64,000 nucleotides of DNA from Microbispora siamensis. GTDB lineage: Bacteria > Actinomycetota > Actinomycetes > Streptosporangiales > Streptosporangiaceae. The DNA is taken from assembly GCF_016863095.1 (NCBI RefSeq), contig NZ_BOOF01000018.1, positions 1 through 64,000 on the forward strand, read 5' to 3'. This document shows, piece by piece, positions 51,146 to 60,731 of the stretch. The notes beneath the pieces were generated by a model that saw only the letters and a list, made by a program, of their open reading frames with translations, searched no databases and had not been told where the DNA came from. Positions within the stretch are counted from its first letter, which is position 1. Each line of letters begins with the position of its first letter. A program made the translations under genes and the position numbers.

Positions 51146-51220
51146 CGCGCTCGCTCATCCAGGGTGCTCGGTGATCGGTGGCCGGGGAACCCACAGCAGG
51201 ACGTCACTCTAGCCACCGCG

Positions 51221-52471
51221 TCAGTCGAATCCGAAGCCCGGGGGCAGCGGCTCCCGCCGGAACAGATGGGCGGGCACGGCGTCGGCGAGGGCATGGTAGC
51301 CCGCCGGGTTCAGGTGCAGGTGGTCGCCCACGTCGTACGCCGCGAGCAGCCGGCGGGGATCGGCCGGGTCACGGGCGGCGCGGTCGAAGTCGATCACCGC
51401 GTCGAACCGGCGGCCGGTGCGGATCCACCGGTTGACCGCCTGCCGGGCCGCCTCCCGGTAGCCCCGCGCGTCGTCGTAGGAGGCGTTGCCGCCGAACGGC
51501 GTCAGCGTGGCGCCGTAGACGCGGACGCCCCGCGCGTGCGCCCGCGTGACGATCTGGTCGTAGGCGAAGATCAGTTCGTCGGTCACCTGCTTCTGCGCGG
51601 CCGGGCTCGCCTCGGCGGTGCCGATGTCGTTGACCCCCTCGAACAGGACCAGCCAGGCCACGCCGCTCTGGGCGAGCACGTCGCGGTCCAGCCGGGCCAG
51701 CACGTTGGGGCCCAGTCCGTCGTTGAGCACCCGGTTGCCGCCCGCCCCCTGGTTGACCACCGCCACACCGGAGGTGGCGCGCCGGGACTGGAGGCGGTCG
51801 AACAACCGGTCCGGCCAGCGGTCGTTGCCGTTGGTGGTCGAGCCCCGGCCGTCGGTGAGCGAGTCGCCCACCACCGCCACCGCGGCGACCGGCGGCTCGG
51901 CCCACACCTCCACCCCGCTGAGGAAGTACCAGTGGTCCACCGCGGTCGCGCCGGGCAGGTCCGCGGCGTCGGCGTGGTCGCCGGCCAGCAGGAACGAGGT
52001 GGTTCGCGAGCCCGGATGCGAGGTGATGCTCGCCGAGCGCTGGCCGTCGGCCAGATGGACCGTCACCGTCAGGTTCGACCCAGGCGCCGGCTCGACGGTC
52101 AGCGGGTCGGAGACCGCCTGTGCCCCGACCGGGACGGTCACCGACGGGCGGCCGTGGAAGGTCACCGGCCGCACCGTCTCCGGCCGGATCGCGCTCACCC
52201 CGGCCCGCCCGCCGACCGGCAGCGCGACGGTGACCTTCGTGATGGGCAGCGCGGCGCCGCCGAAGGCGTTGGAGAACCGCAGCCGTGTCCGCCGCCCGCC
52301 CACCGAGACCCGGACCGTCTGCCGCAGCGTGGCATCGGCGAGAACGAGGTCGTCCCGGGCGAACGGCCAAGGCGGCATGTTGTCCGGCTCCGTCAGCTGC
52401 GGCATCGCCGTCCAGGTCGCGACCCAGCGTCCTTCTGCCCTGAAGACGCCGTCGCGTCGTGGTTCCGTCAT
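51221..52471 (-). CDS. SGNH/GDSL hydrolase, likely carbohydrate esterase
   Basis: ATG 52471 overlaps the GH67 stop as ATGA. The 416-aa protein has an N-terminal jelly roll and an SGNH domain: block I VAVVGDSLTDGRGSTTNGNDRWPD (Ser nucleophile), Gly block (NQGAGGNRVLND), Asn block (VLFEGVNDIGTAEASP) and the terminal Asp-x2-His (DVGDHLHLNPAGYHALADAV). No signal peptide is seen. As last gene of the aldouronate operon it probably deacetylates imported xylo-oligosaccharides inside the cell. Confidence 0.9.
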   Translation of the reverse strand: MTEPRRDGVFRAEGRWVATWTAMPQLTEPDNMPPWPFARDDLVLADATLRQTVRVSVGGRRTRLRFSNAFGGAALPITKVTVALPVGGRAGVSAIRPETVRPVTFHGRPSVTVPVGAQAVSDPLTVEPAPGSNLTVTVHLADGQRSASITSHPGSRTTSFLLAGDHADAADLPGATAVDHWYFLSGVEVWAEPPVAAVAVVGDSLTDGRGSTTNGNDRWPDRLFDRLQSRRATSGVAVVNQGAGGNRVLNDGLGPNVLARLDRDVLAQSGVAWLVLFEGVNDIGTAEASPAAQKQVTDELIFAYDQIVTRAHARGVRVYGATLTPFGGNASYDDARGYREAARQAVNRWIRTGRRFDAVIDFDRAARDPADPRRLLAAYDVGDHLHLNPAGYHALADAVPAHLFRREPLPPGFGFD

Positions 52472-54516
52472 GGGATGTGGCGGCCGCGAACGTCGGGTAT
52501 GCCCGACTTGCGGAAGAAGTAGGCGTTGATCTGGTCCCGCCACTCCTCCGCGCAGCGGACCTGCTCGTCGAGAAGCTCTTTGACCCGGGCGTGCAGGGAC
52601 GGGTCGAACAGTCCGGCGGCCTCCTCCCATCGTCGCCGGGCCTGTTCCACCTGCTCGGCCCCGGCGAAGTGGGTGTCGTAGATGTGCTGGATGACGGTCG
52701 ATCCGCTGTGCAGCACGTGCCCGTACGGGACGTGATGGAAGAACAGCAGCAGTTCGTCGGGGCACCGGTCGAGCGACTCGTACACCTCCGACCACGGCGG
52801 CGGGTACTGGCCGGTGAAGCCGGTCCCGGTGGCGCGGGTGCGGTCCACGCCGACGCCGTCCCGGTCGGCGAAGTGATAGGTGCCCCACGGCGTGTACTCG
52901 TATCCGTCCACGTCGGGCCCGTAGTGGTGGCCGGGACGGACCATGAACCCGACGCCCAGCGGCGCGGTGTACCGCTCATAAGTGCGCCAGGAGTCGTCCA
53001 TGATCGAATGCACGGTGCGGCGCAAACGCTCGACGTCTGCGCTCGTCCCGGACTCGCTCACGGGCACGAAGGTGAGGTCGATCCACTCGTCGAGGATCGC
53101 CGCCGGGTCCGACCACGGGTCCCAGGCGAGCCTGCCGAAGGCGTACAGGTTGGCCTGGGCGAGCGGATGACCGGTCCAGTAGGGGTCGTCGCCCACGTTG
53201 GAGACCCCGACGAGCCCGCCGCCGTTTCCGTCGGCTCCCCCGGCGACGTCGGCCACGGCGGTTCCGTCCGGTCCCCAAGGGCGGAAGCCGAGCACCTCGC
53301 GCCACATTGGGGCGAGGTAGCAGACGTGCCGCTGCTGGCCGGTGTACTCCTGCGTCACCTGGAGTTCGACGGCCAGGCGGGTGGCGGGCATGGCCGCGAT
53401 CACCGGCGACACCGGCTCGCGCACCTGGAAGTCGATCGGGCCGTGCTTCACCTGCAGGATCACGTTGTCGCGGAACCGCCCGTCGAGCGGGGCGAAGTGG
53501 TCGTACGCGGCGCGGGCCCGGTCGGTCGTCCGGTCGCGCCAGTCCTGCCGGTGGTTGTAGACGAAGGCGCGCCAGTGCACGACCCCGTCGTACGGCGCCA
53601 GCGCCTCGGCGAGCACGTTCGCGCCGTCGGCGTGGTCGCGCCCGTACGCGAACGGGCCGGGCTGACCCTCCGAGTCGGCCTTCACCACGTAGCCGCCGAA
53701 GTCGGGGATCGCGTCGTGGACCCGATCGGTGACGTCCGTCCACCACTTGCGCACGTCCTCGTCGAGGGGGTCGGCGGTCGGCAGCCCCCCGAGGACGACG
53801 GGCGAGGCGAAGCTCACCGACAGGTGGACCCGAATCCCGTACGGCCGCAACACGTCCGCGATCACGGCGACGTCGCCGAGCCGGTCGGTCAGCAGGCGGG
53901 CCTCGGTGGCGTGCACGTTGACGTTGTTGACCGCGACCGCGTTGATCCCGCAGGCGGCCAGCAGCCGCCCGTAGGCGCGCACCCGGGTCAGGTCGCCGCG
54001 CGGCCCGCCGTCGTGCCAGAAGATCGACCCGCCCGCGTAGCCGCGTTCGACCTGGCCCATCACCGGGTGCACATCGACGTTGTCCCAGTGGTCGAGCGTG
54101 CGCCGCCGCGTCGCGGGCCGGTGGTGCTCGGCCTGCCGCTCGCCCGTGAACGCCGACTCCCCGAGCCGTACGACGTGGAACAGGCCGTAGAGCAGCCCGG
54201 CGGGATCGTCGGCAAGGACCACCGTGACGCCGTCGTGCCGCGCGAGCAGGTATCCCTCGGTGCCGATCGCGGAATCGGGCCGGACCCCGATCGCCGCCTG
54301 AGGCTCCGCCGTCGTGAGCGCGAGCACGAAATCATATGCCCCGCCGTCGGCGCCGCGGCGCACGCGTCCGCCGTACTGCGCGCAGGCCCGCGCCACCTCG
54401 TCGCGCACGGTCTCGACGAGGAGCCCGTCGCCGAGCACGAGCGTGCGGCGCGAGCCGATCGCCCGGAACGCCTCCGGCGGCAGCCACGCCGGGTGGACGG
54501 CATCAGGAGTCGTCAC
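52468..54516 (-). CDS. aguA: GH67 alpha-glucuronidase (xylan alpha-1,2-glucuronidase)
   Basis: GTG 54516 overlaps the YesL-like stop as GTGA. The 682-aa protein matches GH67 end to end. Glu283 in YVVKADSEGQPGP is the general acid. Asp362 in KHGPIDFQ and Glu390 in LQVTQEYTGQ are the paired bases. Spacings (79 and 28) follow those of the Cellvibrio enzyme (73 and 28). It removes 4-O-methylglucuronic acid from the non-reducing end of aldouronic acids. With no signal peptide it acts in the cytoplasm, after import by the adjacent Lpl-type transporter. Confidence 0.96.
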   Translation of the reverse strand: MTTPDAVHPAWLPPEAFRAIGSRRTLVLGDGLLVETVRDEVARACAQYGGRVRRGADGGAYDFVLALTTAEPQAAIGVRPDSAIGTEGYLLARHDGVTVVLADDPAGLLYGLFHVVRLGESAFTGERQAEHHRPATRRRTLDHWDNVDVHPVMGQVERGYAGGSIFWHDGGPRGDLTRVRAYGRLLAACGINAVAVNNVNVHATEARLLTDRLGDVAVIADVLRPYGIRVHLSVSFASPVVLGGLPTADPLDEDVRKWWTDVTDRVHDAIPDFGGYVVKADSEGQPGPFAYGRDHADGANVLAEALAPYDGVVHWRAFVYNHRQDWRDRTTDRARAAYDHFAPLDGRFRDNVILQVKHGPIDFQVREPVSPVIAAMPATRLAVELQVTQEYTGQQRHVCYLAPMWREVLGFRPWGPDGTAVADVAGGADGNGGGLVGVSNVGDDPYWTGHPLAQANLYAFGRLAWDPWSDPAAILDEWIDLTFVPVSESGTSADVERLRRTVHSIMDDSWRTYERYTAPLGVGFMVRPGHHYGPDVDGYEYTPWGTYHFADRDGVGVDRTRATGTGFTGQYPPPWSEVYESLDRCPDELLLFFHHVPYGHVLHSGSTVIQHIYDTHFAGAEQVEQARRRWEEAAGLFDPSLHARVKELLDEQVRCAEEWRDQINAYFFRKSGIPDVRGRHIP

Positions 54517-55208
54517 GAGGCCCCCTCGACGGTGAACCGCTCGGTGACCTCGGTGATCATCGGGCGGCTGTTCAGCAGCAGCGCCGACGCGAACACCGAG
54601 GCCAGCAGCGCCAGCGCGGCCTCGGTGGCGACCAGCGTGACGCCGGCCGCGACGACCAGCAGGCAGGCGTTGGCCAGCGCGACCCGGGGCGAGGAGAAGA
54701 GGAAGTAGGCGGCCAGGCGGGCGACGTCCCTCGCCCGGAAGGCGAACAGCGATGTGATCACAAGTGCGTTCGCGCCCCAGAGGGCCGCCGCCAGCGCGAT
54801 GAGGACCAGCAGGATCGCCCACCACCCCGGGACCCCGGCGGCGCCGAAGTTCGCGAGCGTCGATCCGACGACGGTCAGCCACGCCAGCCACGGGATCCAG
54901 AGCTTCATCACCCCGCGGACGTTCATCCGGTAGCCGCGCCAGAACGCCGCCGCCGGATGGAGGTCCGTCAGGTCGAGCCGGCGGTGGTGCACCGCGTACA
55001 GCGCGGCGGACAGCGCCGGGCCGGCCGGGAGCGCGCAGGCCGCGGCCAGCGGGACGTTGGCGGCGTCGTGGCCGAGCAGGACGAGCCCGGCCAGGCCGGG
55101 CACGGTGGTGGCCAGGACCAGGAGCTCGACCACGAGCAGCGTGTAGACCAGCGCGGAGGCGCGGGAGAGCGGTCCCTGGCCGAACCGCCGCATCGTCGTC
55201 TCGGTCAT
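54513..55208 (-). CDS. YesL-like (DUF624) membrane protein
   Basis: The 231-aa protein has five or six hydrophobic segments and the family start (GPLSRASALVYTLLVVELLVLATTVPGLAGLVLLG). ATG 55208 overlaps the GH39 stop and its own stop overlaps the GH67 start. DUF624 proteins co-occur with Lpl-type oligosaccharide transporters in Bacillus and actinobacteria; the function is unknown, perhaps transporter assembly. Confidence 0.87.
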   Translation of the reverse strand: MTETTMRRFGQGPLSRASALVYTLLVVELLVLATTVPGLAGLVLLGHDAANVPLAAACALPAGPALSAALYAVHHRRLDLTDLHPAAAFWRGYRMNVRGVMKLWIPWLAWLTVVGSTLANFGAAGVPGWWAILLVLIALAAALWGANALVITSLFAFRARDVARLAAYFLFSSPRVALANACLLVVAAGVTLVATEAALALLASVFASALLLNSRPMITEVTERFTVEGAS

Positions 55209-56779
55209 GGCGCGGCTTCCCCATTCGAAGCGAGCGCGTCCAGGCCCAGCAGGCGGCCGTCGTCCCATCCGTCCCCCCAGGGCGGGGTCTCGTCCACGAC
55301 GGGCGTGATCTCCAGCAGGGTGACCTCGTGGCGGTCGAGGGTGATGTCCAGACCAACGCGCCCGCCTTCGACCGGCAGGCTGCGATGGCTGCGGACCGGC
55401 TCGGCCGCCTCCCGCAGCGCGTCGAGCTGCCGGGGCCGGGGGGACGCGGGGCGGCCCATCTCGCACCACGCCCTCCAGGCGTTGCCCTTCTCCTCGCTCA
55501 CCGACGAGCGCAGCAGGAAGGCGCGGCCGGGCCGTGACCCGGAGAGGGAGCCGACCGGGATCGACAGCCGCACGTTGTGCCCGTCGACGGGCGGGCCGCC
55601 GGTGACGTCCACCGGCGCCCATGCCAGCGCGGTGACCCGGCCGGAGTCGTCCCGCGTGACCAGGTGGTCCGGTCCGCGCGCCAGGATCTCCTCGCCCATG
55701 CGGGCCATGAAGGCGTACAGGTGGTAGGTCGGCTTCTTGATCTGGCGGTGGGTCAGCAGCCCGAAGCCGCCGTGGAACAGCGACGTCGGCACCCCTGCCT
55801 CCTCGAACACGTCGCAGAACGTCCAGTAGGAGAAGGAGTCGGCCAGGTCTCCCCCGGCGGCCAGCACCGGCGCGAGGTACGCGGCGTGAAAGGCCGTGTC
55901 GTGGATCGGGTTGTCGGGCCGGTAGGAGGAGTTGAACTCGGTGATGTGCACGGGCAGGTCCGCCAGCGGACCGCCCCGGAGCTGCCGCCGGGGTGTGGCG
56001 AACTGCTCCAGCAGCCGCGACGGCGGGGCCAGCGTCTGGTGCACGCCGAACGGCACGTGCTGGGCCGGGCCGGAGGTGTAGGCGTGCCGGCTGACGAAGT
56101 CGATCGGCAGGGACCGTTCGACGACGAAGTCGGCGAAGCGCACCAGCCAGTCGTCGGAGCCGGGAGAGATGGCAGGCCCGCCCACCTGGAGCGAGGCGTC
56201 CACGTCCTTGACGGTGTTCGCGGTCACCTCGTACAGACGGTGGTAGGCGTCCCGGTCCGCGTCGAGCCAGAACTCCTTGAGATTGGGTTCGTTCCACACC
56301 TCGATCGGCCAGGTGCGCACCTGCTCAAGGCCGTACCGGTCGACCAGGTGCGTCACCGTGGCCCGCACCAGCGCGGCCCACTCCTGCCAGTCGCGGGGCG
56401 GGGTGATGTTGCCGCGCCACCAGAACACGGTCTGGTCGCCGGACGCGAGCCCGGACGGCATGAAGCCCAACTCGACGAACGGCTTGATCCCGAGGCCGAG
56501 GTAGGCGTCGATCACCTGGTCCACGTAGGTGAACACGTGCCGCACGTGCCGGGTCCCCCGATACTCGTACGGCCGGTGGACGCCCACCCCGTCGCTCAGC
56601 AGCCCGTGCCCCCGGATGTGCCGGAAGCCGATCTCCCGCTGCACCAGCGCCAGCGACTCCTGGTAGTCGCGCCGCAGGGCCAGGTCGAAGCGGCCGGTGC
56701 CCACGCAGAACCGCCAGGCGTCCGTGAGCCGGTTGGGGGTCTCGTCCGGAACATCGGGGACAGGATCGCGCATCGTCAT
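55205..56779 (-). CDS. GH39 beta-xylosidase
   Basis: The 524-aa cytoplasmic enzyme has acid/base Glu164 in WPIEVWNEPNLKEFW and nucleophile Glu281 in VHITEFNSSY, matching the known GH39 pair (Glu160/Glu277 in Thermoanaerobacterium). Also conserved are FRHIRGHGLL and SFSYWTFCDVFEE. It releases xylose from xylo-oligosaccharides. It starts 64 bases after the binding-protein gene and leads the GH39-YesL-GH67-esterase block. Confidence 0.95.
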   Translation of the reverse strand: MTMRDPVPDVPDETPNRLTDAWRFCVGTGRFDLALRRDYQESLALVQREIGFRHIRGHGLLSDGVGVHRPYEYRGTRHVRHVFTYVDQVIDAYLGLGIKPFVELGFMPSGLASGDQTVFWWRGNITPPRDWQEWAALVRATVTHLVDRYGLEQVRTWPIEVWNEPNLKEFWLDADRDAYHRLYEVTANTVKDVDASLQVGGPAISPGSDDWLVRFADFVVERSLPIDFVSRHAYTSGPAQHVPFGVHQTLAPPSRLLEQFATPRRQLRGGPLADLPVHITEFNSSYRPDNPIHDTAFHAAYLAPVLAAGGDLADSFSYWTFCDVFEEAGVPTSLFHGGFGLLTHRQIKKPTYHLYAFMARMGEEILARGPDHLVTRDDSGRVTALAWAPVDVTGGPPVDGHNVRLSIPVGSLSGSRPGRAFLLRSSVSEEKGNAWRAWCEMGRPASPRPRQLDALREAAEPVRSHRSLPVEGGRVGLDITLDRHEVTLLEITPVVDETPPWGDGWDDGRLLGLDALASNGEAAP

Positions 56780-56843
56780 CCTTCACTCACCGTTGCCGAC
56801 AGCGCGCGCCGGCCGTGGGACAGGCACGGCCGGCCCGGGCCGG

Positions 56844-58502
56844 TCAGCCGTGCTCCTTCTTGTAGCGCTCGTACGCGCCGTTCACGAGGTTCATGTAGGA
56901 CGACACGTTCTTCGCCTCGAGCTCCTTGACGTACGCGTCCCACTCGTCGAAGCTCCGCTTGCCGAGGATGAAGTTGAGCATGTTCTGGCTGACGTGGTCC
57001 TTGAGCGGCGTCTCATACAGCGAGGCCTGCTCGCGCTCCTCGTCGGTGAGCGGATGGGGAGGCGCCACCGGCAACGCCTTCCTGGCGTTCATCGTCTTCT
57101 GGAACTCGATCTCCTCGTCGGAGAAGGTCGACTGGAGCAGTTCGGTGCTGCCGCCGTAGGCGAACACGCCGTTGGAGAAGCCGAAGTCCTTCTGCAGGTG
57201 CTTGGGCGCGCCGGGGTTGAGCCCGACGAAGTCGACGTCCTTCGCCAACTGGAACTTGCCGGAGGAGTCCTTGGTGTACGTCGTCCCCTCGACACCCCAC
57301 TTGGCGAACACCTGGCCCTCGTCGGAGTACCAGAGCCAGTCGATGAACTGCATCATCGCGACGAAGTTCTTGCTGTCCCGGGCCTTCTTGGAGATCATGA
57401 CGCCGTTCTCCAGGCGGGTGGTGTTGGACCCCGCCTTGATCGGGCCGAGCGGCCCGATGGGCACCGGGATCTTGATCAGCCTGGCTTTCGGGTCCGCCTT
57501 CTTCAACGGCGGACGGTATTCGTTGACCAGCGTCTGCGCGTTGGTGCTGATCGCGAAGGACTTGCCGGACACCAGCTTCTGGATCGCCTGGTCGTCCTGC
57601 TGCGTGAAGCTCTCCGGGTCGAGCAGTTTCTCCGTCACCAGCGTGTTGAGGAACTGCAGCGCCTGCTTGAACTGGTCCATGGCGCCCACGTAGGCGAACT
57701 TCTGCGCGGTGGGGTCCCACATCACACCGTTCGTGTAGCCCCACCCCCAGGGGGCGCCGTAGCCCGTGCCGAGGTAGTTCATCAGGGCGCCGCCCGGCGT
57801 GGAGACGGTCCCCCACCGATCGGAGAAGGGGTAGGAGTCCGGGTGCTCCTCCTTGATCGCCTTCAGCACGGTGTGCACGTCGTCCCAGGTCTGCGGAATC
57901 TCCAGGCCGAGCTTGTCGAGGACGTCGGCGCGGACCGCCATGGTGTAGTCCACCCAGTAGTCCTCGTGGAGGCCGGGGAGCACGTAGAAGCGGCCGTCGG
58001 CCTGCCGGAGCGTGTCAAGGTCGGGCTGCAGGTTCCACTTGGCGACCTTCTCCTTGAAGTTCGGCATCAGGTCGAGGTAGTCGCTGACCGGCAGGACGGC
58101 GCCGGAGGCGACGAAGGGAGTCTCCTGGCCGGGGTAGGTCTTCGGGATGATCATCGGCGCGTCGCCGGCCCCGATCAGCAGGCTGCGCTTGTTCTCGTAG
58201 TCGCTCAGCGGCACGACGTTCGGCTGGAGCGTCACGTTGGTCCGCTTCTTCAGCTCGGACCAGAACAACCAGTCGTTCTTGATCGGATAGAACGGGTGGT
58301 TGTTGTAGAGGATGCTGAACGACAAGGGAGCAGTGGCCTTGAACTGCGTGCCGACGCCGTAGTCGGCCATCGCGCCGTCGCGGTTCGCCGCGAAGCCGTC
58401 GCCGCTCTTCTTGCCGCCGGAATCGCCGTCGCTGCTGCAGGCGGCGAGCGCGAGGAAGGCTCCCACGGCGACCATCGCCTGACGCCGGTTGATCTCATAC
58501 AT
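56844..58502 (-). CDS. LplA-type oligosaccharide-binding lipoprotein
   Basis: The 552-aa protein has an N-terminal signal with a lipobox (LALAAC) and an RR pair (NRRQAM). Its size and motifs (PLSFSILYNNHPFYPIKNDWLFWSELKKRTNVTLQ, YVLPGLHEDYWVDYTMAVRADVLDKLGLEIPQTWDD) are of the large extracellular solute-binding proteins of Lpl/YtcQ type. In Paenibacillus such a protein imports aldouronates, and the GH67 gene in the same operon supports that here. Confidence 0.93.
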   Translation of the reverse strand: MYEINRRQAMVAVGAFLALAACSSDGDSGGKKSGDGFAANRDGAMADYGVGTQFKATAPLSFSILYNNHPFYPIKNDWLFWSELKKRTNVTLQPNVVPLSDYENKRSLLIGAGDAPMIIPKTYPGQETPFVASGAVLPVSDYLDLMPNFKEKVAKWNLQPDLDTLRQADGRFYVLPGLHEDYWVDYTMAVRADVLDKLGLEIPQTWDDVHTVLKAIKEEHPDSYPFSDRWGTVSTPGGALMNYLGTGYGAPWGWGYTNGVMWDPTAQKFAYVGAMDQFKQALQFLNTLVTEKLLDPESFTQQDDQAIQKLVSGKSFAISTNAQTLVNEYRPPLKKADPKARLIKIPVPIGPLGPIKAGSNTTRLENGVMISKKARDSKNFVAMMQFIDWLWYSDEGQVFAKWGVEGTTYTKDSSGKFQLAKDVDFVGLNPGAPKHLQKDFGFSNGVFAYGGSTELLQSTFSDEEIEFQKTMNARKALPVAPPHPLTDEEREQASLYETPLKDHVSQNMLNFILGKRSFDEWDAYVKELEAKNVSSYMNLVNGAYERYKKEHG

Positions 58503-58577
58503 GAAAGGGGGGTCCTTTCCCTGGGAAATGAGCTGGGGAAACGGGCTGGGTGGAAGCGAGATGAGAGGTCCGGCGTG

Positions 58578-59450
58578 TTATCCCTTCACCGCGCCGAGCA
58601 TGACGCCCTTGACGAAGTACCGCTGGACGAAGGGGTAGACCACCAGGATCGGGATGACGGTGAGCACCATCGTCACGGACTTGATGTTGGTGGCCACCGT
58701 CATGTCGGTGGCGTCGGCGCCGACGGACGTGCCCGTGGTGGCGCCGGCGATGAGGTTGCGCAGGTAGACGGTCACCGGGAACAGGTCGTTCTGACTCATG
58801 TAGAGGAAGGCCGCGAACCACGAGTTCCAGAACGACACGGCGTAGAACAGCACCATCGTCGCGAGGACCGCCTTCGACAGCGGCAGCACGATCCGGAGCA
58901 GGATGCCGTAGGTGCTCATGCCGTCGATCGCGGCGGCCTCTTCCAGTTCGGTGGGCAGGCCCTCGAAGAACGCCTTCATCACCAGGAGGTTGAAGACGCT
59001 GACCGCGTTCGGCAGCACGATGGCCCAGATGCTGTCCTTCAGCCCGAGGCTGGAGATGAGGATGTAGTTGGGGATGAGCCCGCCGGAGAAGAACATCGTG
59101 AAGACCGCTATCCCGATCAGGAACGTGCGGCCCTTCAGGTGCTTCTTCGACAGGACGTACGCGTAGCACGTGGTCATGACCATCGCGATGGCCGTGGCGA
59201 CGACCGTGTAGACCACCGTGTTGCGGTAGTTGGTCCAGAACGTCGGGTCGGAGGCCACGAACTCGTACGTACGGAAGGTGAACCCGACGGGGACGAGGTT
59301 GACCTTGCCGGCGCGGATGGCGAACTCGTCGCTGAGCGACCGGGCGACGATGTTGACGAAGGGGTACACGGTCACGACCACGACGCCGGTCAGAATGATC
59401 GCGTTGACCACCCGGAACACCCGGTAGCCCCGGGTCCTGTCGACGGTCAC
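58578..59450 (-). CDS. ABC transporter permease, LplC/YtcP type
   Basis: GTG 59450 overlaps the upstream permease stop as GTGA (GTG 59453 is possible). The 290-aa protein has six hydrophobic segments and the EAA loop (LPTELEEAAAIDGMSTYGILLRIVLPLSKA). It pairs with the LplB-type permease to move aldouronate-like oligosaccharides. Confidence 0.93.
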   Translation of the reverse strand: MTVDRTRGYRVFRVVNAIILTGVVVVTVYPFVNIVARSLSDEFAIRAGKVNLVPVGFTFRTYEFVASDPTFWTNYRNTVVYTVVATAIAMVMTTCYAYVLSKKHLKGRTFLIGIAVFTMFFSGGLIPNYILISSLGLKDSIWAIVLPNAVSVFNLLVMKAFFEGLPTELEEAAAIDGMSTYGILLRIVLPLSKAVLATMVLFYAVSFWNSWFAAFLYMSQNDLFPVTVYLRNLIAGATTGTSVGADATDMTVATNIKSVTMVLTVIPILVVYPFVQRYFVKGVMLGAVKG

Positions 59451-60439
59451 CACAGGCTCGTCCCCACCGTGCGCCGGGAGATCAGGTTCGCCGACATGAC
59501 CAGGGCCAGCCCGATCACGGCCTCGAACAGGCCGATCGCCGCGGCGTAGCTGAAGCTGTTGGAGACGATGCCCATCCGGTAGAGGTACGTGGAGATCACG
59601 TCGGCGGTGGGATACGTGAGCGGGTTGTAGAGCAGCAGGATCTTCTCGAAGCCGACCGCCATGAACGTGCCGATGTTGAGGATCAGCAGGGTGACCGCGG
59701 TCGGCCGGATGCCGGGGAGGGTCACGTGCCAGACCTGCCGCCACCGGCTCGCGCCGTCGATCCTGGCCGCCTCGTACAGCTGCTCGTCGATGGTCGTGAG
59801 CGCGGCGAGGTAGATGATCGTCCCCCAGCCGACCGTCTGCCACATCTCGGAGGAGACGTAGATCGTCCGGAACCAGCCGGCCTCCTGCAGGAACGCGATG
59901 GGCTCGTTGCCCGCCGCGCGCAGGAGCTGGTTGACCGGCCCGTCCACCGACAGCATCTCCATGACCAGCCCGGCCACGACCACCATCGACAGGAAGTGCG
60001 GCAGGTAGGACACCGACTGGACGAACCGCTTGATCCTGCGGCCGCGCAGCTCGTTGATCAGCAGCGCGAGCACGATCGGCGTCGGGAAGCAGAACAGCAG
60101 GGTCAGCGCGCCGATGACCACGGTGTTGGTGAACACCTGCCAGAACGACGGGTCGTTCAGGAACATCTTCACGTAGCGGAGGCCGACCCATTCCTCGCCC
60201 AGCACGCTGCCGCCTGGCTCGAACTTCCGGAAGGCGATGACGTTCCCGATCATCGGCAGATACCGGAAGACCACGAAGAACAGCAGCGGGAGGATCGCCA
60301 GCGAGTAGAGCTGCCAGTCACGGCGCAGCGCCTGTCGCCACGTGCGGCGCGGCGGGCGCTGCTTACGCGCGGGATCGGGCCGCGCCCGCCGGGGATCCCC
60401 GGTGTCCGGCGACGCGTCGATCGTCCTGGTGGTGCTCAT
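59447..60439 (-). CDS. ABC transporter permease, LplB type
   Basis: ATG 60439 follows GGAGG; an upstream in-frame ATG (60532) lies next to the operator and is less likely. The 330-aa protein has an Arg-rich cytoplasmic N-terminus, six hydrophobic segments and the EAA loop (IDEQLYEAARIDGASRWRQVWHVTLPGI). It is first in the operon. No ATPase gene is present, as usual for these transporters in actinomycetes. Confidence 0.93.
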   Translation of the reverse strand: MSTTRTIDASPDTGDPRRARPDPARKQRPPRRTWRQALRRDWQLYSLAILPLLFFVVFRYLPMIGNVIAFRKFEPGGSVLGEEWVGLRYVKMFLNDPSFWQVFTNTVVIGALTLLFCFPTPIVLALLINELRGRRIKRFVQSVSYLPHFLSMVVVAGLVMEMLSVDGPVNQLLRAAGNEPIAFLQEAGWFRTIYVSSEMWQTVGWGTIIYLAALTTIDEQLYEAARIDGASRWRQVWHVTLPGIRPTAVTLLILNIGTFMAVGFEKILLLYNPLTYPTADVISTYLYRMGIVSNSFSYAAAIGLFEAVIGLALVMSANLISRRTVGTSLW

Positions 60440-60545
60440 CCCGTGCCTCCGGTGCCATCCGAACGGATCCACGGCGGCGCGTGCGGCCGCCGAAGGGGGC
60501 GGCTTCGCGCACCCCGCACCGGGAAACGGCACGACAGCGCGAACC

Positions 60546-60607
60546 GAAAGTTTCGAAAGTTCTCAGTAATATTGCGGAAATATAAGACCCGGACATGGGT
60601 GCGTCAA
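60546..60607 (-). promoter_or_regulatory. Promoter and LacI operator of the aldouronate operon
   Basis: Minus strand TTGACG (60607-60602), 17-bp spacer, TATATT (60584-60579). Just downstream of the expected start is AACTTTCGAAACTTTCGG (60562-60545), a TTTCGAAA-centred operator-like element of the GAAANTTTC type. Confidence 0.75.
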
Positions 60608-60692
60608 GAGGGCAGTCAATTGCCGAGACTCCGCCCTAGCCGAGCCGAATACACCCTGGATCTCGGCATATCTCAGGGCCTTTCGATGGTAG

Positions 60693-60706
60693 AGTTTCGC
60701 GAAACT
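60693..60706. promoter_or_regulatory. LacI operator palindrome AGTTTCGCGAAACT
   Basis: A 14-bp perfect palindrome 25 bases before the lacI start, overlapping a possible -10 (TAGAGT, 60690-60695). This suggests autoregulation. It resembles the GAAANTTTC-type elements reported for xylan-gene LacI regulators in streptomycetes. Confidence 0.75.
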
Positions 60707-60731
60707 TTCGGAAAAACCGACGAGCGGACAG

